From the NCBI GenBank assembly GCA_963565915.1, contig OY751490.1, forward strand, positions 3,658,001 to 3,722,000: a stretch of 64,000 nt of DNA, given 5' to 3'. The position numbers and the translations under genes were made by a program. Below the pieces are notes generated by a model. It worked only from the letters and a program-made list of their open reading frames with translations. It was not told the DNA's origin and made no database searches. Every line of letters begins with the position of its first letter. Position 1 is the stretch's first letter. Below, piece after piece: positions 54,051 through 64,000 of this stretch. This DNA comes from Entoloma clypeatum. Its lineage: Eukaryota; Basidiomycota; Agaricomycetes; Agaricales; Entolomataceae.

Positions 54051-57000
54051 TTATTGTGGGCGAGACGGGTTCTGCCGATGGAAATCACAGATCAAATCTT
54101 GAGCGTTCTGAACATTAGCTCGAGGTTCCCATGTGTTCTCTTCTGGACCATATCCTTCCCACTGGACGAGGTACTGGATCTTTCCGCGGAACTTTTGAGA
54201 GTCTAGGATCGTAGACACATGGTACTCTTCTCGTCCTTCGACAATGATCGGATCAGGGGCTGGTTTCTTTTTCTGGATGGCATACTTCGGAGTTTCATAT
54301 GGTGACAACAGGGTCTCGTTGAACACAGGGTGAATCATCTTTCACGTCTTCGGAAGATCAAGAAGGTACGTGCTAGCTCCTTTCTTCTCTAGGGCTTTGA
54401 ATGGTCCATGTCGGAGTGCATCAAGTTTCTTTGAGGGGCGATCGGTCCTGATGTTAGTCCCTTCCAGCCACACCTTGTCTCCAATGCGGTAGTCCCGAGA
54501 CGGACTTCTCCGTGTGTCAACTGTCTTCTTCATCTGATCCTGTGCTTGTTTCAGCGCAGCATTGGCTTCTTCTCGTGCCTGTTTGAGTTTTTTCAAGAAG
54601 TCGTTGGCAGCCGGATTGGTATCTTCTAACACGAGCTCTCCCTTCCACGGATGTAAACCGTAGTTGAGGTAGAATGGGGTGTGCTTCGTTGCCTGATGTT
54701 CTTTGTCATTGTACTGGAACTCTGCGATTGCGATCCATTCAGCCCAATCATCCTGTAGATGGTTGACAAAGTTTCGTAAGAATGCTTCCGTCTCCTGATG
54801 CGATCGCTCAGCCTGTCCATCAGTCTGTGGGTGGTATGCGGTGGACAGGTTCCTTTTGATCCCTAGCATGCGGCAGAGTATCTCCATGAATTTCGCGGGG
54901 AACTGCGGTCCCCTATCGCTGATGATCTTCTTGGGGATCCCATGAAGCTTCCATATCTGATCCCGATAGATCTTGGCTAATCCTTCAGCTGATAGTTCCA
55001 CGGTTGTCGGAATGAGGTGAAGCATCTTTGAATGTCTATCCGTGATGACCAGAATTGCGTTTTTTCCATCAGATTCTGGTATCGGTCCCACGACGTCGAT
55101 TCCTATGTCTTCCCATGGGTGACTTGGTGCTGCATGGGGATGTAGCGGAGCATGTCGCTTCTGTCAGTTAATCTTGTTGCGTTGACAAGTGTCGCAACCC
55201 TTCACGTACTTCTTCACATCATGCAGTATGGTAGGCCACCAGTAGGTGCGAGTGAGGAGTTCATGTGTCCGGTACTGTCCTGGATGTCCGGCCACTGGTG
55301 CATCATGTGACTCGAACATCAATTCTTGTCATAATTGTGGATCTGGCGGGACATAGACTCGTTCTCCTGCATAGGTGATCCCATTCTCCTGCTGATACCA
55401 ATGAGGATTCTTTTTTAGACCCTGGGCTACTTCTGTCTCCATGTGGTTTGAACCCTTGATGCGTGCGATCCACGGATTTTCAATGGTTGTGATGTTTCCA
55501 ATTTTGATGGAATCAGATGTTTCACCCCCTTCAAAGAATTGTTCCTCCGTGAACATCTCCATTTGTACCACATCTTCTGATTCCAACCGTTTCAAGAATA
55601 GTCCCTCCTTGAGCATTTGGTCACTGTCCTGTGGTTCGAGTTCCGCTTCATACCAGGGTAAGCGTGACAGGATGTCCGCTTTTGCATTGGTCTTGCCAGG
55701 CACATGTCGTAATTCGAAGTCATAGTCTTGTAACTTCATTTTCCAGCGTCGCTGTCGTTGATTTAGGTCCTGAGGACGACGGAAATATTCCAGGTTCTTG
55801 TGATCAGTCAAGATCTCGAAACGTTCCCTGGCTTCAAGCAGATAGTGTCTCCAATCTTTCAATGCTTCCACGACTGCCAGGAGTTCTTTGTCATATATCT
55901 CGTAATTCTGTTCGGCCGCGGACATGGTCCGCGACAAGAATGCAATGGGGTGCCATTTGTCGTTTTGCTTCTGAGAGAGTACTGCTCCAATTGCATAGCC
56001 CGATGCATCGGTTTCAACCCTGAACTGTCCCTCTGGTTTCGGTAATGCCAAGACTGGTGCCGATGTAATTGCCCATATAAGACCTTCAAAAGCTTGCTGC
56101 TCCGTTGGTCCCCAAGTAAATGCCGTGCCGCCTGTGAGCGCGGTGAGAGGTTTCGAGATGTTTGAGTACCCTTCAATAAATTGTCGATAGAAGTTAGCAA
56201 ATCCAAGGAACTTCTGAACTTCCTTTTTTGATGTGGGTGCTCGCCAGTTTCGAATTGTATCCACCTTCTCAGTTTCCATCTCAACATGTCCCTCACCAAC
56301 CACATATCCCAATATAGGACATTTCGTTACTTCCCATAAGCACTTCTTCTCCTTTAGGAACAAATCATTGTCCGATAGGATCTGTAGGATTTCTTCAGTG
56401 TTTCGCGCGAGTTCTTCCTTGGTTTTACCGATAACCACGATGTCATCCATGTAGATCACGCAGATACGTCGGCGGATCTGGTCCCGGAATAGACTAGCCA
56501 TCATTCGAGAGAACGTTCCCGGGGAGTTGCAAAGACCGAAAAACATGACCAATGGTTCGAACAATCCTCGACTGGTGAGGAAGGCAGCTTTCCATTCATC
56601 GCCCTCCTTAATCCGGACATTGTTATAGCCCCACATGATGTCCATTTTATTGAAGTAGACCGCATCTTTCAGTACGTCCAAGAGATCGGATATTCGTGGG
56701 AGTGGGAACTTGTCTTTGACCGTGAATTTATTGACCATGCGGTAATCTTGTACCAATCGTTTGGAGCCATCCTTTTTGTTGATGAAGAAGCAAGGGGAGG
56801 CATAAGGGGATTTGGACGGGCGGATCTTTCCTGTTGCTAGACCCTCGTCAATGAATGCGTCCAATTCTTCTTGTTCCTTTTGCGTCATAGGATATGTATT
56901 TCCCCCTAGTTCCTTTGGTGCGTCCGGTGTGAGTTCAATACCATGGTCCCATTCCCTCTCCTTTGGGATCTTGTCAAAGTTCTCTTTCTCGAAAAGGTGA

Positions 57001-57665
57001 GCAAATTGTTCAACATATGAGGGTCGTTTGGTTGTGGGAGGTGGTGTGGGAGTGACAGCTTCCAAAATAGGGTCTCCAGGCTTCCATTTCTGATCCGACT
57101 TTTTGGGTGCATCTTTGTCGCGCACCTCAACCATGCAAACCCGGTGTTTGCGACCATTAAGGTTAATCCTAAAATCCGAGTGTTTGGTTCGACATGTTGT
57201 TGGGCACCGGTTAAATGTTACCGCGCCGGTTGTCCAATTGATTGTGGGGTTGTGGTGTACCAACCAGTCATGTCCCAAGAGCATGTCCGCCCTCCCAATG
57301 TCCAGTACCATTGCTTCCATGGTTTCCTGATGTGCTCCCAAATCCAGTTTGACTTTGGCAAGTTGGCTCGCTTTCTGTTGTCGATTTGGTGATCCATCCG
57401 CATTTAGAATTGCTATGGGCGGTATTCCTCGCATGGGGAGGTTCTGTTTGCATACTATTCTGGGATGGATGCATGTGCGTTCACATCCGCTGCCAACCTC
57501 AGGTCGGATAACCTTTGGTCCTCGTCATGTTTTGAGCTTCGCTAACAGCCTGATTTCTCGTCTTTTCGGAGGTTTATCTCCCTTCACAATCTTAGTTGAC
57601 GCAGCGGCTCGCTTGGCAGGGATGACATAGGTTCTATTGTCTGCAGTCATACAAGGCAAGCAAGT
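54051..57665 (-). pseudogene. pol: G5 pol, full domain set with few stops
   Basis: Same domain order as G1 pol: protease, RT with ICVIYMDDIVVI (about 56450), RNase H ETDASGYAIGAVLSQ, integrase, GPF motif and chromodomain. Stops: 57525 (LKT-R-RGPK), 55329 (DPQL), 55164 (NKIN-R-QKR), all CGA to TGA, and 54342 (LPKT-W, TGG to TGA). The protease aspartate site is VGSGC at 57490, Asp to Gly, so the protease is also damaged. Otherwise the most complete copy here. Confidence 0.87.
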
Positions 57666-57700
57666 CCGTTTAATAGATAAGGGTCGCGACTTAGCGTCGT

Positions 57701-58903
57701 TTAATCGGACCCTTCGGGAAAATCCTTCTCGTCGGCTTCTAAGATTGTGGTTTCATCATTCTCGGCATCTTCCTCGGACACCTTCCTAATCCTTCCAGAG
57801 TTCTTCTTCGGCTTGCGGCAGTTGCGCGCGATATGGCCTTCTTGGTCACAGTTGGAACACTTGCGACCATCTTTCTTCTTTGGCGCGCTACAGTCTTTAG
57901 CCAGATGACCGAAGCGTTGACAGTTGTAGCGACGGGCTACTCCTGCTTTGTTGATCTCCATGGCCTTGCCCTGACCACCATAAGTGGTACCCGATCCGGT
58001 GCGCATGTCGCCGCCACCTCGGATGACCAGTGCATGTCCTTCCATCTGTCGTCCCTTGTTTTGGATCTCCTTTGCGTAATCGGTGTACGTCTTGCCATCG
58101 CTGGCCACTTGTTCAGAGATTCTGCGGTTGACGTTCTTCTCTAGGATGTATTTCCCAGTTTCTTCGCCAAGGTTTGACAGTTTCAAGAGTTCTTCAAATT
58201 CATCCAAGAATTCATCAACAGTGCGTTTCTCTTGTTTCAGGACTTCGAGTCTCGCTTTGGCAGCGACCAACTTGTTGGCGATGGAGAATCGTGTGGCGAT
58301 ATCATCGGAAAAACCTAGCCAGGTGATGTTCTCATTGTCAACGGCAAGAGCATCTAACTTGTTACTGGCCCAGTGTCTGCCGGACCCTTCCATCATGCGG
58401 GATAACACCGCAAGAATCTTCTGATCATCTGTGAGGCTCTTTTGGAACCTGATGTATAGTTTGGTGGCTTTCCACCACTTGTCAAAGGTGTATCTGTCCT
58501 TGAACATCCCAGGATCCTTGATGATCTTGGATGTATCCATTGTTTGTACAGCCGGAGCTTCTGCCATGTTTAGAGTCTGCGGAGGAGAAGAGGAGTCAGG
58601 TTGTTGGGATGAAGATGGGGTTCGGGATACAGGTAAGGATTGAAAATGAGTCCCTGTTCTAGGCGTCTGTTCGATATCTGACTGCGTGGAGTCAAAAGTA
58701 AATTCGTCAGGGGACTCGTCGGCGGAATCGGTGGCAAAACGTTCAGAGTATTTCCTCTGTAAATCTCTAAGGAATCTCTGTTCCTGCGCGTCTGTTGGTC
58801 TCGAGAAGGGGTCAAGTCTCTCGTTTTGTGCCCAGCGATTGTACTCGGTCTGTTGTTCTTCGGTGGTGAAGTGGGCGTAGATCTGCTGCTTCAAGTAAGA
58901 CAT
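57701..58903 (-). CDS. gag: G5 gag, open reading frame
   Basis: 400 residues, uninterrupted: MSYLKQQIYAHFTTEEQQ ... AEAPAVQTMDTSKII ... FDKWWKATKLYIRFQKS ... knuckles. Its ATG at 58903 is ACG in other copies. The first knuckle has lost its first Cys (RYNCQRFGHLAKDC instead of CYNC); the second is CSNCDQEGHIARNC and intact. Gag would package RNA in virus-like particles; here binding is probably weakened. Confidence 0.82.
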   Translation of the reverse strand: MSYLKQQIYAHFTTEEQQTEYNRWAQNERLDPFSRPTDAQEQRFLRDLQRKYSERFATDSADESPDEFTFDSTQSDIEQTPRTGTHFQSLPVSRTPSSSQQPDSSSPPQTLNMAEAPAVQTMDTSKIIKDPGMFKDRYTFDKWWKATKLYIRFQKSLTDDQKILAVLSRMMEGSGRHWASNKLDALAVDNENITWLGFSDDIATRFSIANKLVAAKARLEVLKQEKRTVDEFLDEFEELLKLSNLGEETGKYILEKNVNRRISEQVASDGKTYTDYAKEIQNKGRQMEGHALVIRGGGDMRTGSGTTYGGQGKAMEINKAGVARRYNCQRFGHLAKDCSAPKKKDGRKCSNCDQEGHIARNCRKPKKNSGRIRKVSEEDAENDETTILEADEKDFPEGSD

Positions 58904-59300
58904 GATGATGTGGCTCTGGGATGTCTCGATGAGAGCGTCCTAATCAATCTTCTGATAACGGTTGTCTGGACACTGATAAACTCTCTGATCTCTGTGATCC
59001 GACCTGTCTGAGGTCCTTCTTGAACGCGAAAGCTTTCGAGTTCGTTCTGTCGGGTGTTGTAACGCGTGATCTGGTGTTGCCGAGCAAGATGGACGCTCTC
59101 TGCTATCTCGCCGTGGGGGCGATGATCGTCGTTGTCTAGTTCTTTGTCAAGCACCTGCTGTAGGATGCAACGGATCTCCGATTCAATGTACTGCTGGATG
59201 AGTGTAAAATCGATACTATCTCGAGGACTTAGCTCCTCCTGTCGGGCTTCTGGCGTGCTGAATGGGTTACTGGTAAAGTCTTCAAAGAAGCGCGACGTCT
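58891..59300 (-). pseudogene. G5 ORF0
   Basis: ORF0 N-terminal half (ACG in place of ATG), conserved to FISVQTTVIRRLIRTLSSRH, then a TGA at about 58891 inside the part that overlaps gag. It shows that the overlapping half is dispensable. Confidence 0.5.
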
Positions 59301-59358
59301 TGACTCGTCTGGTAGTTGCTCTCTTCGCTCTGGGCGAACCTAACGAGATTTAGCAACT

Positions 59359-59746
59359 TGTTATGCTTGACAAACCATTCCAAGGTTCGGGCAGAGTATG
59401 CAGGAAGTGGAAGGGCGAAGAGCAAAGTGATTGCTAAATCTAAGGAATGTAGCTATGGTACATGGGGTTTATATAGTACTGGCTACGAGCGGTAGCGAGT
59501 GAGTCAGTAGCTGCGGAAGGCAGTGCGGATGAGTCAGTAACTGCGCAAAGGCAGTGCGAAGTGAGTCAGATGACTGCGGACTGAGTAATCCCTACTGCGG
59601 AGTGCGAGTCAGCGTGGGAGCGAAGTATACTAAAGGAGAATGGTAGAGTAAAGGTAAATGAATAAGCGGTCTGATGAGTCAAAGAAATAACGAAGGTACA
59701 ATGCAAGGGAAAAGTGCGTAACATACAAACCGGTAAGTCTGTAACA
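59359..59746 (-). repeat. G5 5' LTR (388 bases, divergent U3)
   Basis: TGTTATGCTTGAC ... AGTCTGTAACA. U3 carries four TGAGTCA sites and an imperfect repeat around CTGCGGAAGGCAGTGCG. Flanked on the right by LINE-like sequence. Confidence 0.85.
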
Positions 59747-60415
59747 TGTCTGCCCCCAAATGCGGCGACCCACCTCCCCCTCCCCGGAAGGCTTTCTCCC
59801 CTTTGCTTCCGCCTTTCCCCCCCAGGATGCACTCTCCATGCCCTCCCTCTCCCCCTTTCTTCCCCTACATGGGACCCCTGCCAGGATTGCTGCAACCACG
59901 GCCCTCCTTTCTCCCCGTGTTCTTGAAGAACTTCAACCCAAAGGCTGTGCCTCAACCCACCCTCTCTGTTCTCCTTCCCTCCCGCTCGTCCGGCCTGTCC
60001 AAGGTCACGCTCCCGCTGATCCGATGGGCTGCCGATGGGATCCCAATGATTACATGGCAAACGTTCTCGTCCCCTTCCGTCTGAAGTCTTTTTCTTTCTT
60101 TCACATATAAGGAATGGGCTAACACCCCCGTACATCTCTCTTTCTGGTTTTCGTTTTGTCCTACTTTTCTATATACAACACACCACCTACAACACGCTGT
60201 CTCAATATCCTTTCATGGACGTTTCAGTGTCCATCTCTATCCTTTACTTATCAGATACGCACATAGGCTGTCCCCAGAGGGCCTTACTCTACCATGCTAC
60301 TCATACCGCGGTCCCTGCTTAGCAGTAGTGGTTACCCCTTGTACCTAGTACAGACCGGACTGCGATCGGGCACCGGTATATAAATTGAGGTTTTAAAAAT
60401 AAAAAAATAAAAAAA
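59747..60415 (+). mobile_element. LINE-like 3' fragment, second family
   Basis: Ends with ACCGGACTGCGATCGGGCACCGGTATATAAATTGAGGTTTTA and an AT-punctuated A-rich tail (60395-60415), almost the same last 45 bases as the LINE copies at 21.9-25.6 kb, but the preceding 3' UTR is unrelated. Upstream, a Pro-rich frame open from 59760 to 60110 could be the ORF2 C-terminus; no motif is recognised. 5' truncated, probably cut by the Gypsy LTR at 59746. Confidence 0.7.
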
Positions 60416-60452
60416 GCTCTGAGCTCGCCAGACTCCCGCTCTTACGGCTCTC

Positions 60453-63400
60453 ATGGAACAATTCACACTGCTCGTCCGACCCCAGCAGTTCCAGGTTCAG
60501 ATCGATGCTGCTCCCAAGGAATGCCCGTCCGAAGGCTTCAACGTATGTACACAATACCTTCCTGCATCCAGAATTCTGCTGACATGCGGGTTCCAGTACC
60601 CAACGTTCCGTCTAATAAATAAGCAAGGGCGCGTTAATCTCTCGCCCGAACCGTTGAATCCGGAATCGTCCAATGCATACCGGCTGTTTGCAGTAGCAAA
60701 CTTGAGGGGTTGGTTCGCGGCAGTAACAAGACAGAGCAGCGGTTCATTTTGTGTGTTACATTGTCAGAATTCTTGAGTTCTCTTGTGGCTCACCCTGCTT
60801 TCCAAAGCGCTCGTTTGCTCCCCTCTGGCCGATCTTCGTTCCGCGTTTAAATCGGCGAAAGACGACAGTCAAGAAGTCTTCGTTCCAAAACGCACAATAT
60901 CCTTGGAGAGCGGAAGGCCCAACATCCTCGCATTCGCCTGCAATGACACTCGCCTATTCGTCGGTCTCGAGCAAGGTCAACTGCTGGTGTATGATACCGA
61001 GTCGCTATTCTCTGCCGGGTCCGACACTGTGACACCATCAAACATCCACCCAGACCAGTCTGGTCCCATACGACAGATTGCACCGAATCCGGGGATAGAA
61101 CCAAACTTGTCCGATATCATTGCTGTCGTCCGTTCCAACGGGTCGGTCGCATTGTTCAACACGAAATTGGAATCGCAGGGAGGCTGGGCCGCTGGAGATG
61201 CTGCCGCCATGCCTGTCGCAGGTACTTGTCTCACCTTCTCTCATGCGAGCTCATGAATCTCACACCTGCCCAGTCGCATGGTCTCCTAAAGGCAAACATA
61301 TAGCCATCGGTCTACAGAGCGGCGACATTCTGACATATCCTCTAAACAACAAGACGTCACCACACAAACACATCCCTCCCACGGCACATCCGCCTCTTGT
61401 CTCTCTCATCTGGCTAGCGCCAGGCCATACCTTCAAAACAACATATAGACCTGCTGCTGGCGGCAACTCGGACGCCTGCCAACATATCGTCTCGCTTGAC
61501 GCAAAATCCTCAACTGGTACCTACGTTACGCCAAATCATCCTTTTCCTCTCCCCGATCGCAACCCGGAAGCCTTCACAATTGTGCTTCCTAGGTGGGACG
61601 AAGATGTTTCATCCAATGTGTCAAAATCCCTCGTGGTAGTCGGAGACAGATCTTCCATTGACTTAGAGGTTCTTGGGAACAACGATGCGCAGTGGCATCA
61701 CCAGTCGCAAGAAAACCCACTCACGCTGCCGCTGGACAAGAACATGGATGACACAATGCTTCTCTCGCTGGACGTCGACTTGACCGACACATCCTCTTCC
61801 TTCCCTCACATGTATGCATATCTCAATGACGGGACGCTTCAAGGCTGGGTATTGGAGCACACTAAAGCATATGCGGGAATAATATTTCCTCAGGCTGTAT
61901 CAGCCTCATTTGAACAGGCGTCCACCCCCGCCACTGGGCAACCCTCCTTCGGCGAGCACTCCACATTCCCGTCTTCTTTCGGGAGGAAGCCCCCTGGCTC
62001 AACATTTCCTCCCACTCCGGCGTTCGGCACATCGGGTTTTGATCAGCAGCCAACGCCTGTTTTTGGACAGGCCTCGCAACCTGTACCTGCTTTCGGGAAA
62101 CCTCAAACATCTTCGGCGTTTGGCGGCGCGGTTTCTGCGTCGCCTTTCGGTCAACAAGCAACGGGACCCTCGGCGTCTGGACAACCATCCCAGCCAGTCT
62201 CCGCTTTTGGGTCAACAACAGTTTCGACACCTGCATTCGGGAGTGGCGTAAGCACAAGTGCATTTGGAAGCGGAAGCGCGTTCGGGAGCACCAGTTTCGG
62301 CAGCACGTCGCCAACCGCCTTTGGGGGTGCCTCATCTACGAGTCCATTTGGGAGCACATTTGGCCCCTCATCGGCTGCTACAACTACAATTGGAAACGCC
62401 TTCAGCGCGTTTTCCAACAAGTCAGGTGCTAACAACGCATTTGGCCAGGCGAGTTTTGGATTTGGCACACCGACTCCTGCCCCATCTGCTGCCGAGATGA
62501 CACGCGAAGAATCCATGGCGGATGATACAGGGCCCTCTTTCGGCGGGTTGTCGCTTGGTGGAGGTTCCGGCGCGGATACCTCCAAAGCACCGAAAGCTGG
62601 AATATTTGGCGCGTTACCAGCAGCGCCGCCCGCATCCATGACGACTCCGACGACTTCTTCTGCGTTTGGGGCGAGCACGATCAAACCTGCGACTGGGTTC
62701 GGTGCTTTCAGCAATTTCAAATCAACAGAGACGACAGAACCAACGAAACCGAGCACGGAGACGACAACCTCAGCAACAGCATTTGGGACTTCCAAACCTG
62801 CTTCCCAACCTTCGTTTGGGACATCATCGTTTGGGCAACCGTCTTTTGGTCAGCCCGCTTTCGGCCAGCCAGCATTTGGCCAGACGGGGTTTGGGAAACC
62901 CGCAGCCACCGCCGCTACCACCACTAGTTCAGGCGGCTTCGCAGCGTTTGCTGTGAAACCCGCAACTTTTGGTGGTGCAGCTGCACAACAAACCTCGAGC
63001 TCTGATTTAGCATTCGGGGCTGCTGCGAAATTGACATCGCCGACAGGTGGTGGCTTTCAGGCATTTGCATCCGCCACTCCAGGCGCATTCGGGGCTGCAG
63101 CAGGTAATGGACCCGCTTTTGGTGCCGCATCTGCGACGTCGGGGTTTGGTTCCGGAAGTGCGTCGCCCTTTGCTCCTGCTGCCCCTTCAGAGCCTTCCAA
63201 ATCGCCCTTCGCATTAACTAGTACCGCTACCGCCCCCTTCGGTGTTTCCACGAGTGCATCACCATTCGGAGTTCAGGCGAGTACCTCCCCATTTGCCAGG
63301 GACGAACCATCGACCGCTAAGAAGCCTTTTGCATCACCTTCACCCTCACCTGTCTCCACTCCAAGACTCGGCTCAGCCACCATCGACTCAGAGAACGAAA

Positions 63401-64000
63401 GTCCACCTCCACCTCCAGCATTTAAGACACCATCCACCACCAGTTCTTTCGGCACGTCGACGACTCCAACTACAACTCCTGCCTTCAGCAACATACAAAC
63501 ATCAACGTCCATGTTCAAACCTGCATCGGGGTTCGGAGCCTTCGGGAGCGACAAGACCCCATCCTCATCCCCGTTTTTCAAAGCGGCCGCAGAGCCCAAG
63601 ACACCAAGCGTATCCGCCTTTGGAACAACCGGGCTCCCGAGCACAACCACGCCACCGTCCGCGGTAGCCGCTGCTACACCCATGTTTGGCTCGTCCTCTT
63701 CCTTGGGTGGCTTCAAATCGCCGTTCTCGCCAGCGTCGCCGACGCCAGCGACAGGGACAGCGGTAAAGGCACCTGTCTCTGGCGGGTTTGGCGCATTTAG
63801 CGGATCGCCAAGCGGGTTTAGTGCATTCGCGGGGCCGAAAAAGTCATTTGGGGAGTTGTTGAAGGATGGCGGTGATAAAGGCGCGACTGGGGCGACAAAG
63901 CCTGCGACGGCGTTTGGGGCAAAGAAGGAAGAAAAGATGAAGGAGACGCCGCAGGCCCCGTCTATCCCGAAGACTGCGCCTGTTTCTGCTTTTGATCCTG
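60453..64000 (+). CDS. NUP159/NUP214-type FG nucleoporin (partial at window end)
   Basis: Cytoplasmic-face nuclear pore protein that in yeast and animals anchors the DEAD-box helicase Dbp5/DDX19 for mRNA export. Four exons fit by frame: 60453-60542, 60597-60741, 60808-61221 and 61274 to beyond 64000. The N-terminal part reads as a beta-propeller: FRLINKQGRVNLSPEPL, LFAVANLRGWFAAVTRQ, LVCSPLADLRSAF, RLFVGLEQGQLLVYD, VAWSPKGKHIAIGLQSGD. From about 61930 the protein is Ser/Thr/Pro-rich with dozens of AFG, SFG, FGQ and PAFG repeats (for example QPSFGQPAFGQPAFGQ), which bind transport receptors. The expected C-terminal coiled coil lies outside the window. The start ATG is only 37 bases from the LINE tail, and the second intron donor (GTTCAT) is unusual. 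NUP214-like identity is inferred from the propeller-plus-FG layout. Confidence 0.85.

Larger units (their letters stand above)
53119..59746 (-). mobile_element. Gypsy chromovirus copy G5, full length, mismatched LTRs
   Basis: 6.63 kb, minus strand, all domains present: 5' LTR (59746-59359), ORF0, gag, pol, ORF3, polypurine tract (GGAGAGGGGAACA at 53511), 3' LTR (53510-53119). Flanks ATATC and TGTCT do not match. The two LTRs agree only in their R/U5 part; their U3 parts differ strongly, so they do not derive from one integration. Confidence 0.88.

Noticed and set aside
59480..59640. Regularly spaced CTGCGGA repeats in the LTR as a CRISPR-like array
   Set aside because: Units are imperfect, spacers are not unique and the array recurs in every LTR; it is U3 enhancer-like repetition in a eukaryotic element.
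26472..59751. Five-base target duplications around the Gypsy copies
   Set aside because: Flanks compared (GTCGT, AGAGT, ATATC, TGTCT, GTGTT) do not pair up; the borders have been rearranged.
59760..60110. 117-codon Pro/Leu-rich frame as a host gene
   Set aside because: It ends in a 3' UTR with the LINE-type terminus and tail; more likely the C-terminus of a truncated LINE ORF, and no motif supports a host protein.

Overview
The window looks like nuclear DNA of a mushroom-forming basidiomycete (Agaricomycetes). The evidence is short spliceosomal introns of about 50-75 bases, a cluster of DUF6534-type membrane-protein genes that is characteristic of that class, a spliceosomal U2 snRNA gene with TATA box, an intron-containing tRNA-Met(CAT), and a dense mixture of fungal retroelements (LINE, chromovirus Gypsy, Copia, Ngaro). 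I cannot name the species. Region 1-21.9 kb is the host part. It holds a complete five-exon Nudix (CoA diphosphatase-like) gene at 21-1060 (-), three apparently intact DUF6534 genes (2631-4585, 8645-10596, 11994-13963, all -) and a decayed fourth (about 19966-21610, -). Interspersed are a broken A1 aspartic protease (about 4800-5980, -), the U2 snRNA (about 6142-6330, +), a fragment of an Agaricomycete hypothetical membrane protein (about 7090-7545, +), an HxxxDG acyltransferase (14870-16932, -) and the tRNA-Met (21760-21860, -). The stretch 16.9-19.9 kb has no gene I can recognise. Region 21.9-26.5 kb is a head-to-tail pile of three LINE copies, each 5' truncated, two with pure poly-A tails. 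Copy 1 keeps a 979-codon reading frame with reverse transcriptase. Region 26.5-59.7 kb is a nested retrotransposon cluster. Four copies of one Gypsy chromovirus family (called G1, G2, G3 and G5 here) all read on the minus strand. They share 370-402 base LTRs, a gag with two CCHC knuckles, a pol with DSG protease, YMDD reverse transcriptase, RNase H, HHCC/DDE integrase and a C-terminal chromodomain, and, where the 3' end survives, a small extra ORF before the polypurine tract. The family carries the hallmark of Tf1-type self-priming. G3 is split by a complete Ngaro-type tyrosine-recombinase retrotransposon (43111-49317, +) that has textbook A1...B1-A2-B2 split direct repeats and no target duplication. 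A Copia element is present as two halves in opposite orientation (38684-40885 -, 51281-53118 +), bounded on every side by Gypsy LTR sequence or LTR fragments. Almost all premature stops in the Gypsy and Copia copies are CGA to TGA, as expected from deamination of methylated CpG. Region 59.7-64 kb begins with a different 5'-truncated LINE-like tail (59747-60415) that ends 37 bases before the start codon of a NUP159/NUP214-type nucleoporin gene (60453 to beyond the window end, +). The best candidates for something not commonly described are the conserved third ORF of the Gypsy family, its ORF0/gag/pol arrangement in successive -1 frames, and the LINE copies stacked on poly-A tails.
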